Below are positions 20,851 through 30,086 of a stretch of DNA of 64,000 bases, piece by piece (positions within the stretch are counted from its first letter, which is position 1; each line of letters begins with the position of its first letter). The notes below the pieces were generated by a model, which worked only from the letters and a program-made list of their open reading frames with translations, was not told the DNA's origin and did not search any database. The stretch comes from Gammaproteobacteria bacterium (GTDB lineage Bacteria; Pseudomonadota; Gammaproteobacteria; Ga0077554; Ga007554), in contig JAMPIW010000007.1 in the NCBI GenBank assembly GCA_040183005.1, positions 1,372,188-1,436,187 on the forward strand, given 5' to 3'. The position numbers were made by a program, and so were the translations under genes.

Positions 20851-21441
20851 TCACGGGCGATTTTTTTTCTTCAATTCCGCCGGAAAGCCCTGCAGCAAGT
20901 CCGCCAACTCGTCGGCGTGCTGCTCTTCCACCGCCAATATCCCTTCCAGCATTCGCCTTGTCGTGGGGTCTTGTTCGCCGAGGTACTGGATCATGTCACG
21001 ATAGCTGTCGATGGCGATTCGTTCCGCCACTAGATCCTCTTTGATCATATCGATCAGTGAATCGCCCGCCACGTATTCCGAATGGCTGCGGCTTACCAGG
21101 CTCTCGGGCGCAAAATCCGGTTCGCCACCCAACTGTACGATACGTTCCGCTATCTGGTCGGCATGGCCCTGTTCCTCATTGGCATGTACCAGGAACTCGT
21201 CGGTAATGCTCTTGGAATGAATGCCTTTTGCCATGAAGTGATGGCGCCTATAACGCAGGACGCACACAATTTCGGTGGCCAGTGCGTCGTTAAGTAGTTT
21301 TAGCACCTTTTCCCGGTCCGCGCCATAACCGGCCGTCACGGCGCCTTCCTCTATATGCTGACGTGCTTGCTTGCGTAAGGTCTGGACGTCAGTCAGGAAA
21401 GATTTCTTGGTCACAGGGGTCACCTTTAATCTGTTATTCAA
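20851..21441 (-). CDS. Ferritin-like / bacterioferritin-type protein
   Basis: A 196-residue four-helix protein with a two-half di-iron ligand pattern: ATEIVCVLRYRRHHF (first Glu), HANEEQGHADQIAERI (ExxH), DLVAERIAIDSYRDMI (Glu), and AVEEQHADELADLL (ExxH). The spacing is that of bacterioferritin/Dps-like proteins used for iron storage or peroxide consumption. An extended N-terminus of about 40 residues precedes the fold. It stands alone in the stress cluster. A repeat element follows upstream of its promoter region. Confidence 0.85.
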   Translation of the reverse strand: MNNRLKVTPVTKKSFLTDVQTLRKQARQHIEEGAVTAGYGADREKVLKLLNDALATEIVCVLRYRRHHFMAKGIHSKSITDEFLVHANEEQGHADQIAERIVQLGGEPDFAPESLVSRSHSEYVAGDSLIDMIKEDLVAERIAIDSYRDMIQYLGEQDPTTRRMLEGILAVEEQHADELADLLQGFPAELKKKNRP

Positions 21442-21553
21442 AAATGTGTTAACTGCGGGTTCGCAGACTAGATCTCAAATGGAGCCGTGTCGCATCAGGC
21501 AGAAACTACTGCTGAATTTCATATCCAACAGTGAGTCGCCCCTAACTATTTAT

Positions 21554-21630
21554 CCCAAATAACCCATTAGCCCGTCATTCCCGCCTGCGCGGGAATGACG
21601 CAGTTTTGTGCGAATGGATTATTTGGGTTT
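21554..21630 (-). repeat. Miniature element family A, short copy
   Basis: A 77-bp element with near-perfect terminal inverted repeats (CCCAAATAA.. / ..TTATTTGGG) enclosing a 20-bp dRS3-like palindrome ATTCCC-N8-GGGAAT. Compared with the copy at 27124-27302 it is inverted and lacks the central ~100 bp. It lies between the ferritin-like and BON genes. Confidence 0.75.
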
Positions 21631-21635
21631 ATCTC

Positions 21636-21947
21636 TCATTTAAGCCGCATGTCGTCCTTGATGGATTTTACACCCTTGACGGTGCGTGCCATCTCAATCG
21701 CTTTTTGTTTGCTGGCCTCGGAACTCACAAAGCCACTCAATTGAACTACACCCTTAAATGTTTCAACATTGATCTCCATCGATTTCAACGAAGGTTCACC
21801 GAAGATTGCTGCCTTTACTTTGGTGGTGATAACGGTGTCATCAACGAATTCTCCAGTACCTTCCTGAGTTGACGTAGATGCGCAACCCATGGCAGAGACC
21901 AATATGATTGCAAAGAAAAAAGCAGTAATGTATTTTAGTATTTTCAT
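21636..21947 (-). CDS. BON-domain lipoprotein
   Basis: A 103-residue lipoprotein: a hydrophobic signal, a lipobox ending at the Cys of SAMGCAS, then one BON domain (TVITTKVKAAIF, then INVETFKGVVQLSGFV and KGVKSIKDDMRLK). BON domains bind phospholipid or anionic surfaces at the outer membrane, as in OsmY and DolP. ATG 21947 is preferred because GGAG is nine bases away; an ATG at 21962 is too close. Confidence 0.9.
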   Translation of the reverse strand: MKILKYITAFFFAIILVSAMGCASTSTQEGTGEFVDDTVITTKVKAAIFGEPSLKSMEINVETFKGVVQLSGFVSSEASKQKAIEMARTVKGVKSIKDDMRLK

Positions 21948-22035
21948 AGCCATAATCTCCATATTTACATGATGTTATTATTAGAAATTACCGTAACCGA
22001 TGATTATTTTCATGAAAAGATATTAATTAATCCAT

Positions 22036-22191
22036 TCATATTTTTCCCATAAGTAAAAGCACGATCACGATTATCAATATCAGCCCTAGCGTTCCGCTCG
22101 GAGCGTAACCCCATCCTTTACTGTGTGGCCAAGTCGGGATAGCGCCTATCAGCATCAGTATCAGGATAATCAACAACACGGCTCCCAACAT
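22036..22191 (-). CDS. DUF3309-family tiny membrane protein
   Basis: A 51-residue protein with a hydrophobic helix, the central DUF3309 motif IPTWPHSKGWGYAPSG, and a second hydrophobic helix ending in GKI. AGGAGAAGG precedes the start. Widely found in Proteobacteria near stress genes; function unknown. Confidence 0.92.
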   Translation of the reverse strand: MLGAVLLIILILMLIGAIPTWPHSKGWGYAPSGTLGLILIIVIVLLLMGKI

Positions 22192-22281
22192 TTTCCTTCT
22201 CCTAATGACGTAACCTACAACGGTTAAACGGTTATTCTCTTACAATTTCCTCATAAAGAGATATCCTGCTTTATCGAATGC

Positions 22282-23310
22282 TCAGCGCGGCGCAATGCTG
22301 CCATTGTCGTCGGAAAGAATAATTTCCACGCGCCGATTCAATTGACGACCGGCAGTAGTTTCGTTACTGGCAACAGGGTACTCCTCACCATAACCACGTG
22401 TGCTTACACGGTCGCCGCTGACTCCCATGCGCATCAAAGTATTGCGCACGGCATTGGCACGACGATCAGAAAGATCCTGGTTGTGGTTGCTACTGCCCGT
22501 ACTGTCAGTGAAACCCTCTATCAGGGCTTTACGTTCAGGGTATTCTTTGAAAAAATCGGCAAGTTTCTGCACACTATTGACACCTCCCGATCTAAGCTCC
22601 GCCTTGTTGGTATCGAACAACACGTCACCAAGAGTAATAACCAGGCCGCGCTCTGTTTTCTTGGCATTCAAGTCTTTAAGTTCTGTCTCCATCTGACTGA
22701 CTCTGGCATTGGCGGCAGCCAATTCTGCTGTTTTCTGATCTGCGCCTTGCTGCGCAGTTATCGCTTGTTGCTTGGCCACATCGGCTTCCACCGTTTGAGC
22801 CTCAAGGAGGGCCTTGCCGCGTTCGGTATCGGCGTTAGCAGCCGCTAATGCGGTGGCTGCCTGATTGGCTGCCGCCTCCGAAATCACCGCCTGCTGCTTG
22901 GCTGTCTCCTGCGCAGTTGCCATCCCCTGTTTGGCGGCATCGGCTTCCGCCGTTCGTGCCTCAAGACGGACTTTGTCGCGTGCAGTACTGGCGTTAGCGA
23001 CAGCCAGCTCGGCCGCTTTCTGTTTGGCTGTTTCCTGCGCAATCGCCACACGTTGCTTGGCTAGGTAGGCGAGATTATCGACCACTTCGCGGTCTTCGCG
23101 CTTGCTCTGAGCTTCGTTGGCTTTGTCCAGCGCTTTACCAGCCTGTTGCAATTCGACTGGAGCAAGATTGGTAACATCCGGATTGCTCTGTGCCGCACTG
23201 TAGCCGCTGCGGGCATCGTCCAGCACAGCGTTTTTCTCAGGCTGCATGCTGCATGCTGCAAGCGCGGTACTGGCTAACAGTATAGTAGGTAATATATAAT
23301 TAATTTTCAT
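22282..23310 (-). CDS. OmpA-family lipoprotein with DUF4398 and coiled-coil repeats
   Basis: A 342-residue outer-membrane lipoprotein: signal peptide with lipobox ALAAC, a DUF4398-type segment, then a long alanine-rich coiled coil made of about three related ~40-residue repeats (AQETAKQKAAELAVANA-like), and a C-terminal OmpA peptidoglycan-binding domain (VLFDTNKAELRSGG, then GFTDSTGSSNHNQDLSDRRA and RGYGEEYPVASN). It should tether the outer membrane to peptidoglycan. ATG 23310 has GGAA upstream. The preceding gene is another DUF4398 lipoprotein 42 bp away, so the two form an operon. Confidence 0.93.
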   Translation of the reverse strand: MKINYILPTILLASTALAACSMQPEKNAVLDDARSGYSAAQSNPDVTNLAPVELQQAGKALDKANEAQSKREDREVVDNLAYLAKQRVAIAQETAKQKAAELAVANASTARDKVRLEARTAEADAAKQGMATAQETAKQQAVISEAAANQAATALAAANADTERGKALLEAQTVEADVAKQQAITAQQGADQKTAELAAANARVSQMETELKDLNAKKTERGLVITLGDVLFDTNKAELRSGGVNSVQKLADFFKEYPERKALIEGFTDSTGSSNHNQDLSDRRANAVRNTLMRMGVSGDRVSTRGYGEEYPVASNETTAGRQLNRRVEIILSDDNGSIAPR

Positions 23311-23352
23311 AATAAATTCCTTTATGTTCATTCTTGGTAATGTGATTCGCGC

Positions 23353-23754
23353 TTACTTGGTGGTTCGTTTAATCTCTTCACGCAGAACGCGATTTGATTC
23401 TTGTGCATCATCGACCGCCTTCTGCGCCTTTGCCAAACCGGCCTTTGTTTCAGCAAGCTTGGCATCAAGCTGCGCTTGTTCTGCCAATCGTTTAGCAAGC
23501 GGGTAATCTTTCGCATCCATTGCCCGCTCTGCACCTTCCATCTTTTCCATGGCGGATTTGAGCTCCAGCGGTGCAAACTCATTGCCGCCACTTCTGGTTG
23601 CACTCGTCACTGCCGCCTTGGAAACCGCGAGTTGCTCTGTGGGGGCTGGAATACTTGCGCATCCAACCATAAAGATTGTAGTAACAGCGATTACTGTTGG
23701 TACGCCGACCCAGTTCATCATTCGAGTCGATCTGGGGTTAGTAAGTATCTTCAT
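23353..23754 (-). CDS. DUF4398 lipoprotein
   Basis: A 133-residue lipoprotein: a long basic N-region, a hydrophobic signal and a lipobox ending MVGCAS, then a helical DUF4398 domain (FAPLELKSAMEKMEGAERAM, followed by an A/K/E-rich coil). It parallels the N-terminal half of the OmpA-family protein downstream, suggesting the two interact or arose by duplication. The start is placed at 23754; 23766 and 23757 are also in frame. An operator copy lies about 210 bp upstream. Confidence 0.85.
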   Translation of the reverse strand: MKILTNPRSTRMMNWVGVPTVIAVTTIFMVGCASIPAPTEQLAVSKAAVTSATRSGGNEFAPLELKSAMEKMEGAERAMDAKDYPLAKRLAEQAQLDAKLAETKAGLAKAQKAVDDAQESNRVLREEIKRTTK

Positions 23755-23962
23755 GATCATCTCCATCCAATAAAGTTAAATATCGTTTAATTGCCAACAA
23801 CTGAACATCTATACCACGGGGGCTACTAACCCCTTCGATCGGTGCCACCTGAGATGACATGCCATCTTGATGCCATTCCGGCACAAGACCATGATTTTGA
23901 ACAGCCATCTTCTCGTCGATCTAAACCTTTGATGGTAAGACTGACCCTAATACCAAGCGCCG

Positions 23963-23982
23963 TCTGTACGGTGACGCACATA
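23963..23982. promoter_or_regulatory. TGTGC-type operator, copy 2
   Basis: TCTGTACGGTGACGCACATA, about 210 bp before the DUF4398-ompA operon. A TATAAT-like hexamer directly adjoins its right end on the plus strand. A good consensus match. Confidence 0.55.
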
Positions 23983-24009
23983 TAATGAATAGAGGTAATG
24001 CCTGGGCGC

Positions 24010-24132
24010 TTACCATGCACTCGAACGACACGGGACATAATGGGTGCCAACACAATCACGGAAAATAATCTGGGCGTCCCATTCCTTCACCTGAGCCCCA
24101 AGATTTTGCGTATAAGCATTGTTCGCTCCCAT
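24010..24132 (-). pseudogene. Possible 5' stump of a coiled-coil stress protein
   Basis: A 40-codon ORF with a strong AAGGAG seven bases before ATG. Its first 22 residues (NAYTQNLGAQVKEWDAQI) resemble the start of the sll1863-type coiled-coil stress proteins; it then diverges into non-coding-looking sequence and stops. Likely a gene that lost its 3' part. The remaining DNA between 23755 and 24170 shows no other gene. Confidence 0.35.
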
Positions 24133-24170
24133 GAGTTACTCCTTAAGGGGGGGGGCGTTACAATTCGCCG

Positions 24171-24581
24171 TTACTTGGCTAACTTCACCACCAATTGATT
24201 TTCCACTCCCTTTACTTCCGCCACAGCACCCGCTATTTCTTTGGCTCTATCACTACTTTGCTGCGAGTCAACCGACCCGCTCAGTGTAGTCACGCCTTTC
24301 GTGGTGTCGACATTGATCTGAAGAACGCTCAGTCCAGGCTCCGCTAGAATGGCCGCTTTTACTTTAGCAGTGATCGCAGCGTCATCAATCGCCACACCGG
24401 CCTTGTCACCCTGATCACCAATATCTTTTGATGTCTCGTCCATTTTGTCGCCGGCTTTTTCTGTCGCTTGGTCTATTGACTTACCGGCCGTTTCTGCCGG
24501 ACCTTTTTTGTCGCATGCGGAAATCCCAAAAACAAGAATCATTGACGCCCCTGCTAATAGAACTCTTTTTGAAATATTCAT
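24171..24581 (-). CDS. BON-domain lipoprotein with helical linker
   Basis: A 136-residue lipoprotein. The lipobox ends at GISAC, followed by an acidic/basic helical linker (KSIDQATEKAGDKMDETSKD), then a BON domain (AITAKVKAAILAEPG, VDTTKGVTTLSGSV, KGVENQLVVKL). AAGGAG stands before ATG 24581; the longer open frame to 24749 has no support. An operator copy sits about 105 bp upstream. Confidence 0.9.
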   Translation of the reverse strand: MNISKRVLLAGASMILVFGISACDKKGPAETAGKSIDQATEKAGDKMDETSKDIGDQGDKAGVAIDDAAITAKVKAAILAEPGLSVLQINVDTTKGVTTLSGSVDSQQSSDRAKEIAGAVAEVKGVENQLVVKLAK

Positions 24582-24685
24582 CGTTACTCTCCTTATGTTA
24601 ACTATGTGATTTAAAAATTTATCCGCAAGCTTTGTCCAAGCTGCGTGCGGAGTGCTATGCAGCATACGGCACAAGACGGAAATGC

Positions 24686-24705
24686 TCTGTGCGGTATCCC
24701 ACACA
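24686..24705. promoter_or_regulatory. TGTGC-type operator, copy 3
   Basis: TCTGTGCGGTATCCCACACA, upstream of the BON lipoprotein gene. The dyad is CTGTGCGG / CCCACACAG. A second, more degenerate dyad-like stretch lies at about 24644-24672. Confidence 0.55.
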
Positions 24706-24760
24706 GGCGGCGCGGCGGGGTGTTTTATGGTTCGATTGTTTAGACTCAAAGTACATTTGA

Positions 24761-26885
24761 CTAGCCATTATGACCGCGGGAGAGTTCTGATATGCCGGTT
24801 CTAAGTAGCTTGGTGTACTCCTCCGGAACCAACGGTCGGCTGAAATAGTAACCCTGTGCCTCGCCGCAGCCCGCGGCCCGGAGGAAAGTGAGCTGTTCTG
24901 GTGTTTCAACGCCCTCGGCGCTGACCCGTTTGTTGAGATTATTACCCATCCCGATCATGGCGTTAACTATAGTAGCGTCGTCCGGATCAGTGGTGATGTC
25001 GCGCACGAATGACTGGTCGATTTTCAGGGTATCGATCGGAAAGCGTTTCAGGTAACTTAAACTGGAATAGCCGGTGCCGAAATCATCGATGGCAAGCCGC
25101 ACACCCATGGCTTTGAGTGCATCAAGCACGGTAATCGTGGACTCGCCATCCTGCATGAGAACGCTTTCGGTCAGTTCGATCTCGAGATGACCCGGCTCCA
25201 GGCTAGTCTCTTTGAGGATGTCACGAACGCCATCGAGAAAGTCATTGCTGCGGAATTCTACTGCAGAGATGTTGATCGCCACGGAGGGTGGCCGAAGGCC
25301 AGCTTCCACCCAAGTGCAGATTTGTCGGCATGCTTCGCGGAGCACCCACCGGCCGATCGGTACAATGAGACCACACTCTTCGGCGATTGGCACAAACTTC
25401 TCGGGTAAGAGGAGCCCGCGCACCGGGTGCAGCCAGCGGATGAGTGCCTCAGCGCCGGTAATCCTGCCTGTTTCGAGATTGATTCTGGGTTGGTAATGCA
25501 AGACAAACTCCTGCCTTGCCATGGCACGACGCAGGCTGGCCTCAAGGAATTGCCGCTCGACGACCCGGTCGTTCATGTCTTGCTTGAAAAACTGGTAATT
25601 GTTGCGCCCATTTTGCTTGGCGTGGTACATCGCGGCGTCGGCATTTTTGATCAGAGTTTCCGCATCCTCGCCGTCACTGGGGTAGATGCTGATACCAATG
25701 CTCATAGTGATAGTGAGATCGTGTCCCGCGATACTATGATGATCTTCCAGCACCGAGATGATATTTGACGCGCGGCGTGCCGCATCTTTTGCGTGCTCGA
25801 TGTCTGAAAGCAGCACTATGAATTCATCCCCACCCTGGCGGCTGACTGTATCCGAACTACGTACACAAGTAATCAAGCGATCCGCAACCGACTGCAGCAA
25901 TTTGTCGCCAATCAGATGACCCAATGAGTCATTGATGTTTTTGAACATATCCAGATCCAGAAACAGAACCGCCAATTGTTTGCGGTGCCGACGGACAACG
26001 GAAATCGCTTGTTTAAGCCGATCATTTAATAGCACGCGATTGGGCAAATCAGTGAGGAAATCGTGTTGTGCTAAATAAGACATTTTGAGCACCATCGCCC
26101 GCGCCTCGCTGACATCGTGGAAAACCATCACGGCGCCGATAACGCGGCCACCACGGTCGTGGATGGGCGCGGCAGAATCTTCTATGGGCAATTCAAACCC
26201 ATCGCGCTTGATCAGGATGCAGTTCGCGCTGAGGCTGACGGGTTTGTTTCGCTGCATGGCCAGCTCTATTGGACTGCGGGCGGGTTCGCGTGTGACACTA
26301 TCGACGATCTGGAGCACATCGGCAAGCGGCCGGCCGACCGGTCGCCTCTTCGCGCGACCAGCCGGTCATGCGCTCCGCGACCAGATTGAGATAGGTGACA
26401 TTGCTGGCGATGTCGGCACTTATTACAGCATCGCCAATGGAATTAAGCGTGACTTGAGCGCGCTCCCTTTCGACAAACAGCGCCTCTTCCGCCACCTTGC
26501 GCGCAATCACGTTGCGTAGAACGTGAGACAATGAGTAACCGTCGATGTGACCTTTTAGGAAATAATCCTGCGCGCCATGCTGTACGGCTTGTTGTGCGAT
26601 ATCTTCTTGATCCAAGTCACTGAGAATCAGAATCGGGACATCACACGCGATCAAATAAAACCTATCGAAGGTCTCGATACCTTGGCTATCGGGCAGGGAT
26701 AGATTGAGCAAGACGGCCTTAATCCCTCCCCTATTGAGCCGTTCGAGGCCATCGGAGAGGGTTGCAACCCATTCGATAGTGAATGGACCATATCTTGCGT
26801 CAGAGAGCGCATCCCTGACCAACTTGGCAGTAGCGGGGTCACACTCGATGAGAAGTACCCTTTCTTCCGTATTGCCCATGCTCAT
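24761..26885 (-). pseudogene. Receiver-PAS-GGDEF-EAL regulator split by a frameshift
   Basis: Two consecutive frames together encode one protein. The first (from ATG 26885) has a receiver domain and the start of a PAS domain ending ...MTGWSREEATGRP. The second resumes with VLQIVDSVTREPARS and continues through PAS, GGDEF (GGDEF intact in RQGGDEFIVLL) and EAL (EALIRW intact). The break coincides with a tandem GGCC duplication at 26328-26335; removing four bases restores GRPLADVLQIVD. The receiver has Asn in place of the phospho-acceptor Asp (LLNLSLPDSQG), though the Lys in YFLKG is kept. If the shift is real, only a receiver-PAS stub is made, unless the second part starts at an internal GTG. 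A sequencing or assembly error is possible. Confidence 0.85.
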
Positions 26886-27084
26886 AAAACTCCTTTGTAA
26901 CAAGATCCAAGCATACACCTCCAACGAGCTTATTATTATGAGGAATTATCGTTCTGCTATCGGACAGTCGTCATGGCGTAATGCGTGGTACCGAATATAA
27001 ACCGCCTCTCTTGTCCGCACATACATCCATCAATTTGGCATGGCTCACCAGCACGATTATTGTGCAATGAGAAATCTGTCGTGT

Positions 27085-27104
27085 TCTGTGCGGTAGCATA
27101 CATA
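27085..27104. promoter_or_regulatory. TGTGC-type operator, copy 4
   Basis: TCTGTGCGGTAGCATACATA, about 200 bp upstream of the receiver-PAS-GGDEF-EAL gene. It directly adjoins the miniature element at 27124. Confidence 0.5.
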
Positions 27105-27123
27105 CCGAAAAAGAGTCAGCGTT

Positions 27124-27302
27124 AAACAAAAATAATCCATTGGCACAAAACTGCGTCGTTCCCGCTCAGTCGGGAATCCAGATGATTAAAAAATCTCCCG
27201 CGAAGCGGGACAGCATCGCGGTCTCGTCAGCTTCGCGGGATGTTCGTCCTTGTTAAATTCCCACCTGTTCGGAAATGATGGGTTAATGGATTATTTGGGT
27301 TT
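27124..27302 (+). repeat. Miniature element family A, full-length copy
   Basis: About 179 bp with terminal inverted repeats (AAACAAAAATAATCCATT on the left, AATGGATTATTTGGGTTT on the right). Internally it has a dRS3-like GTTCCC-N8-GGGAAT and a second dyad built on CCCGCGAAGCGGGA / CTTCGCGGGA. It has no coding capacity. Similar copies are at 21554-21630 and, interrupted, at 49589-49956. Confidence 0.8.
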
Positions 27303-27330
27303 AACTGAAAGCGTTGGTTTTATAACGCCC

Positions 27331-27362
27331 AAAAAAAGGCCCTGCGAGGGGGGTCGCAGGGC
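27331..27362 (-). terminator. Strong intrinsic terminator (minus strand)
   Basis: A perfect 9-bp GC-rich stem (GCCCTGCGA / TCGCAGGGC) with a C6 loop, followed on the minus strand by a C and seven Ts. It has no long gene directly upstream, only a 22-30 codon ORF, so it ends a short transcript. Confidence 0.85.
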
Positions 27363-27384
27363 TAAGGGGGGGTAAATCGTCCGC

Positions 27385-27477
27385 CTAACTAAATATAGGC
27401 ACGGTAGGCACAGCCATCATCTCGATATAACGGCTATTGTCGCGGCCTCCCACAGTCACGCTCCTAGAGCCATTCAT
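27385..27477 (-). ncRNA. Short transcription unit: small RNA or microprotein gene
   Basis: A short unit defined by an operator at 27540-27559 (perfect TGTGC-N6-GCACA), a further copy at 27687-27706, and the strong terminator at 27331-27362. Within it is a 30-codon ORF from ATG 27477 without a ribosome-binding site, or a 22-codon ORF from GTG 27453 preceded by AGGAG at seven bases; the shared C-terminus reads SRYIEMMAVPTVPIFS. I recognise neither an RNA family nor a peptide family. The rest of 26886-27915 holds only the operators and the miniature element listed separately; 27707-27915 shows nothing clear. Confidence 0.4.
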
Positions 27478-27539
27478 GTGTTTATTTATTTTAAAGTTGA
27501 TCACAATAATGACGTTTTGACCGACAGAACCCCTGCGGG

Positions 27540-27559
27540 TGTGTGCACTAATGCACAAC
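27540..27559. promoter_or_regulatory. TGTGC-type operator, copy 5 (perfect dyad)
   Basis: Its core TGTGCACTAATGCACA (27542-27557) is an exact inverted repeat, the most symmetrical copy in the window. It lies 65 bp before the short unit at 27385-27477. Confidence 0.55.
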
Positions 27560-27686
27560 GTTCAGAAATCACCTTTAGATGCTCCACGACTATGGCTTTA
27601 ATCTGCTCATTTTAAATCAGACAAACCCACTCCAAGGAAAACTTCCACTGCCACTGATATCTTTATACCCCTCTCACACAAGACGT

Positions 27687-27706
27687 TCTGTGCACTGACA
27701 CACATA
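27687..27706. promoter_or_regulatory. TGTGC-type operator, copy 6
   Basis: TCTGTGCACTGACACACATA, 130 bp beyond copy 5 in the same leader region, which suggests two operators for the short unit. Confidence 0.5.
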
Positions 27707-27915
27707 GCGAGGGCAGGTTGAGGCTTTCCTGTTTCAACGGCTATTTAACTACTTCTTGGGCTTTGTCGATCTCGTAGACAAATTCAGTGAGACAGAAAAA
27801 ACTCACTCAAAAATAGAAGAAAAAGCGGGGTAGCACCTTTCCGCCGCATGTGAAAGGTTACCCTCTTAAACCCGATGCATTATTGTCTTGACTGATGAGT
27901 CCACTATAGTCTCAC

Positions 27916-30063
27916 TCAATCCTTTGCTTTATCTTCGACAACGTTTTTTGGCGGCACGAAAAAATCCAGAGGTGCCACCAAAAAACGTGCCAGCAATGCC
28001 TTGAGCAGTGTTGGCCATTTGGTGAAGCGCACTTGGCGCGCGCGTAATGCCACGAACAGCGCCAGGGAAAAGCTAACTAACAGGTTTACCGCGCCAATAC
28101 TGAGTACGCCCAAGGTAGAAATAACGGCGGTTTGCCATGTTATATAATGTTCCAAGCCGACTAATGATATAGCGAAATTGGCGGCAGAAAAGGTAATGTG
28201 GCGAATATCTATGGGTAGGCCGAGCAGGAAACCCAGGGTGCCCATGCTGCCGAGTAGTATGCCAAAGTAAAAGTTGCCCATTAATCCGCCCAGGTTATTT
28301 TCAATATAACCTGCAAAGTTTCTTAGCCGAGCTTCGCCAAGCAAGCGATGTAGCCAGCGTAACTGCGCTATACGTGCTGGAATGTGAGCGTAAACTGCTT
28401 TGTTATCATAATAGCCGGATATTAATCCCGACAAAAATAAACACACACCAGCAATAGCCGCATAAAAGAGTGCGAGACTGTGAAAAGGGTCTATGTCATG
28501 CAGCAAATGCTCAGCTTTTTCCGGTGTTACCAGATGCTGGCCTTGCAGGTAAAAATATCCCCAGGCAATCAGGTAGGCCATCGGAAAGGCGATGATGATA
28601 TTGCCTAACACCGCCACGAATTGGGTGCGTATGACCTTTACTATTAGCTCAACCAGGCTATCAAGGTCGATGTTTCGGCCGTCGCGGCTCTGTAGTCCGG
28701 CGGCAATGCGGGAAGCGGTCATGGCCGGCTGCTTGGTTGCAACCGTGAAATGCAGCACGTGGATCAGCATGAAGCCCAGAGAATAATTCATGCTGAACAG
28801 AAAGGCCTCCACCAACGGTGCGGCGCGCAAGTAGGATGCGAGAATCTTGAGCATCGCCATGAAGCTGATGATGAAACCGGCGCCGGCTGCAGAGCGGAAC
28901 ATCGCGGCATACTCGCTGCGGGTATCCGCGACGTAGTGCTCGCCGGTGCGGCTGGCATTTTCCGTGATGTTTCGGGCAAGCAGATCAATGTTGCTGGCGA
29001 ACAGCTCACGCACCGCGTATTTGCGGTTGTGGGCCTCGATCAACTCCAGGCCTAGCGACAAGGCTGCACCCCTCCGCTCAGAGGGTGCAGTGGTTTCGCC
29101 ACATTCTGGGATAGAGCTGGGCAGATCGTGGGCTACATCTATCAGCGCCAGCAGTTTCCGCAACCGGTCGATGCTCTGGGTGAGTCGTCCCAGCAAATAG
29201 GTGAGCGCTACACTGGTGCCCTGACGCAGCGCGTTTTTGCGAATTTTGGTGACGACCATCTCGCACTGATCCAGCATCACCAACAAATGTTTGGCATCAT
29301 CGGGCGTCGCCGCGCTGCCATCCAGGAAGCGGGCATAACCCTCGGCAGGCGTGGCTGGTTTGTTGGCTACCGGCGTCGAGTCGCCATCCAAAAATCGGGC
29401 GTAGCCGTTAAGGTATTGGTGTACCTCAAAATTTTGCATCAAAAACGGTGATTCGAAGGTTTCGAGATCCGGATTGTTACGAATCAATTCAGGTTCCAAC
29501 CCCATCGCACTGATGCGGTAAGACAATGTCTGGATGGACTCCAGCAGTTGCACCATCGTTTTTTGTTGGGCTGACGTGTCCCCATTCTCTCCCCCGTCAG
29601 CGATGGCCAAGGTATCGAACAGCGCCAACCAGTCCGCCGCAGGCACGCCGCTTATCCACAGGTAATCAGTCTTTGCGGGGAGTATCTGATCCAAACAGTC
29701 ACGCATATAGCGATCATCCACTGCGGGTGGCAGCATGCGATATGAGAGGCGCTGGAACAACTCAGTGAAAAAACCGTTGCTGGAGAGGATTCCCGTATCG
29801 GTATAAAGGTTGGTCTGATGCCGTGCCGAGAACACGCGCAACAGATAGTGACGCAGCGCAATGGCATGACTATGATTGCCTTGAAGCAACTGAGTGAGGG
29901 TGCGGACGTTGGCGGCGGCCCGATCAATCTGATGAGGCTTCGCTGGGCGCAATTTCTGGACGAGATCCGCCAGACCGTCAATTACGTCGGTGTCCGGGTG
30001 AGCGGCGATACGTTCGAGCAGGTCCAGCATTCGGAAAGTTCGGGGCGCCACGCGCATGCTCAT
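27916..30063 (-). CDS. Gcr-type 'site-specific recombinase' family membrane protein
   Basis: A 715-residue protein of the betaproteobacterial family annotated as site-specific recombinase (Gcr, SpecificRecomb). The N-terminal ~330 residues are helical and soluble, with two near-duplicate stretches GYARFLDG(D/S) around residues 215-255. The C-terminal half has several clear membrane spans (for example FIISFMAMLKILASYL, FAISLVGLEHYI, LLVSFSLALFVALRA). No tyrosine or serine recombinase motif is visible, so the recombinase label is historical; a membrane role is more likely. It stands 23 bp from the peroxidase gene upstream and could be co-transcribed with it. Confidence 0.85.
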   Translation of the reverse strand: MSMRVAPRTFRMLDLLERIAAHPDTDVIDGLADLVQKLRPAKPHQIDRAAANVRTLTQLLQGNHSHAIALRHYLLRVFSARHQTNLYTDTGILSSNGFFTELFQRLSYRMLPPAVDDRYMRDCLDQILPAKTDYLWISGVPAADWLALFDTLAIADGGENGDTSAQQKTMVQLLESIQTLSYRISAMGLEPELIRNNPDLETFESPFLMQNFEVHQYLNGYARFLDGDSTPVANKPATPAEGYARFLDGSAATPDDAKHLLVMLDQCEMVVTKIRKNALRQGTSVALTYLLGRLTQSIDRLRKLLALIDVAHDLPSSIPECGETTAPSERRGAALSLGLELIEAHNRKYAVRELFASNIDLLARNITENASRTGEHYVADTRSEYAAMFRSAAGAGFIISFMAMLKILASYLRAAPLVEAFLFSMNYSLGFMLIHVLHFTVATKQPAMTASRIAAGLQSRDGRNIDLDSLVELIVKVIRTQFVAVLGNIIIAFPMAYLIAWGYFYLQGQHLVTPEKAEHLLHDIDPFHSLALFYAAIAGVCLFLSGLISGYYDNKAVYAHIPARIAQLRWLHRLLGEARLRNFAGYIENNLGGLMGNFYFGILLGSMGTLGFLLGLPIDIRHITFSAANFAISLVGLEHYITWQTAVISTLGVLSIGAVNLLVSFSLALFVALRARQVRFTKWPTLLKALLARFLVAPLDFFVPPKNVVEDKAKD

Positions 30064-30086
30064 GATGATCCGCCTTACGTTGCGGC

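Noticed and set aside
27916-30063. A true site-specific recombinase
   Set aside because: Despite the family name, no recombinase catalytic motif is visible and the C-terminal half is membrane-embedded.
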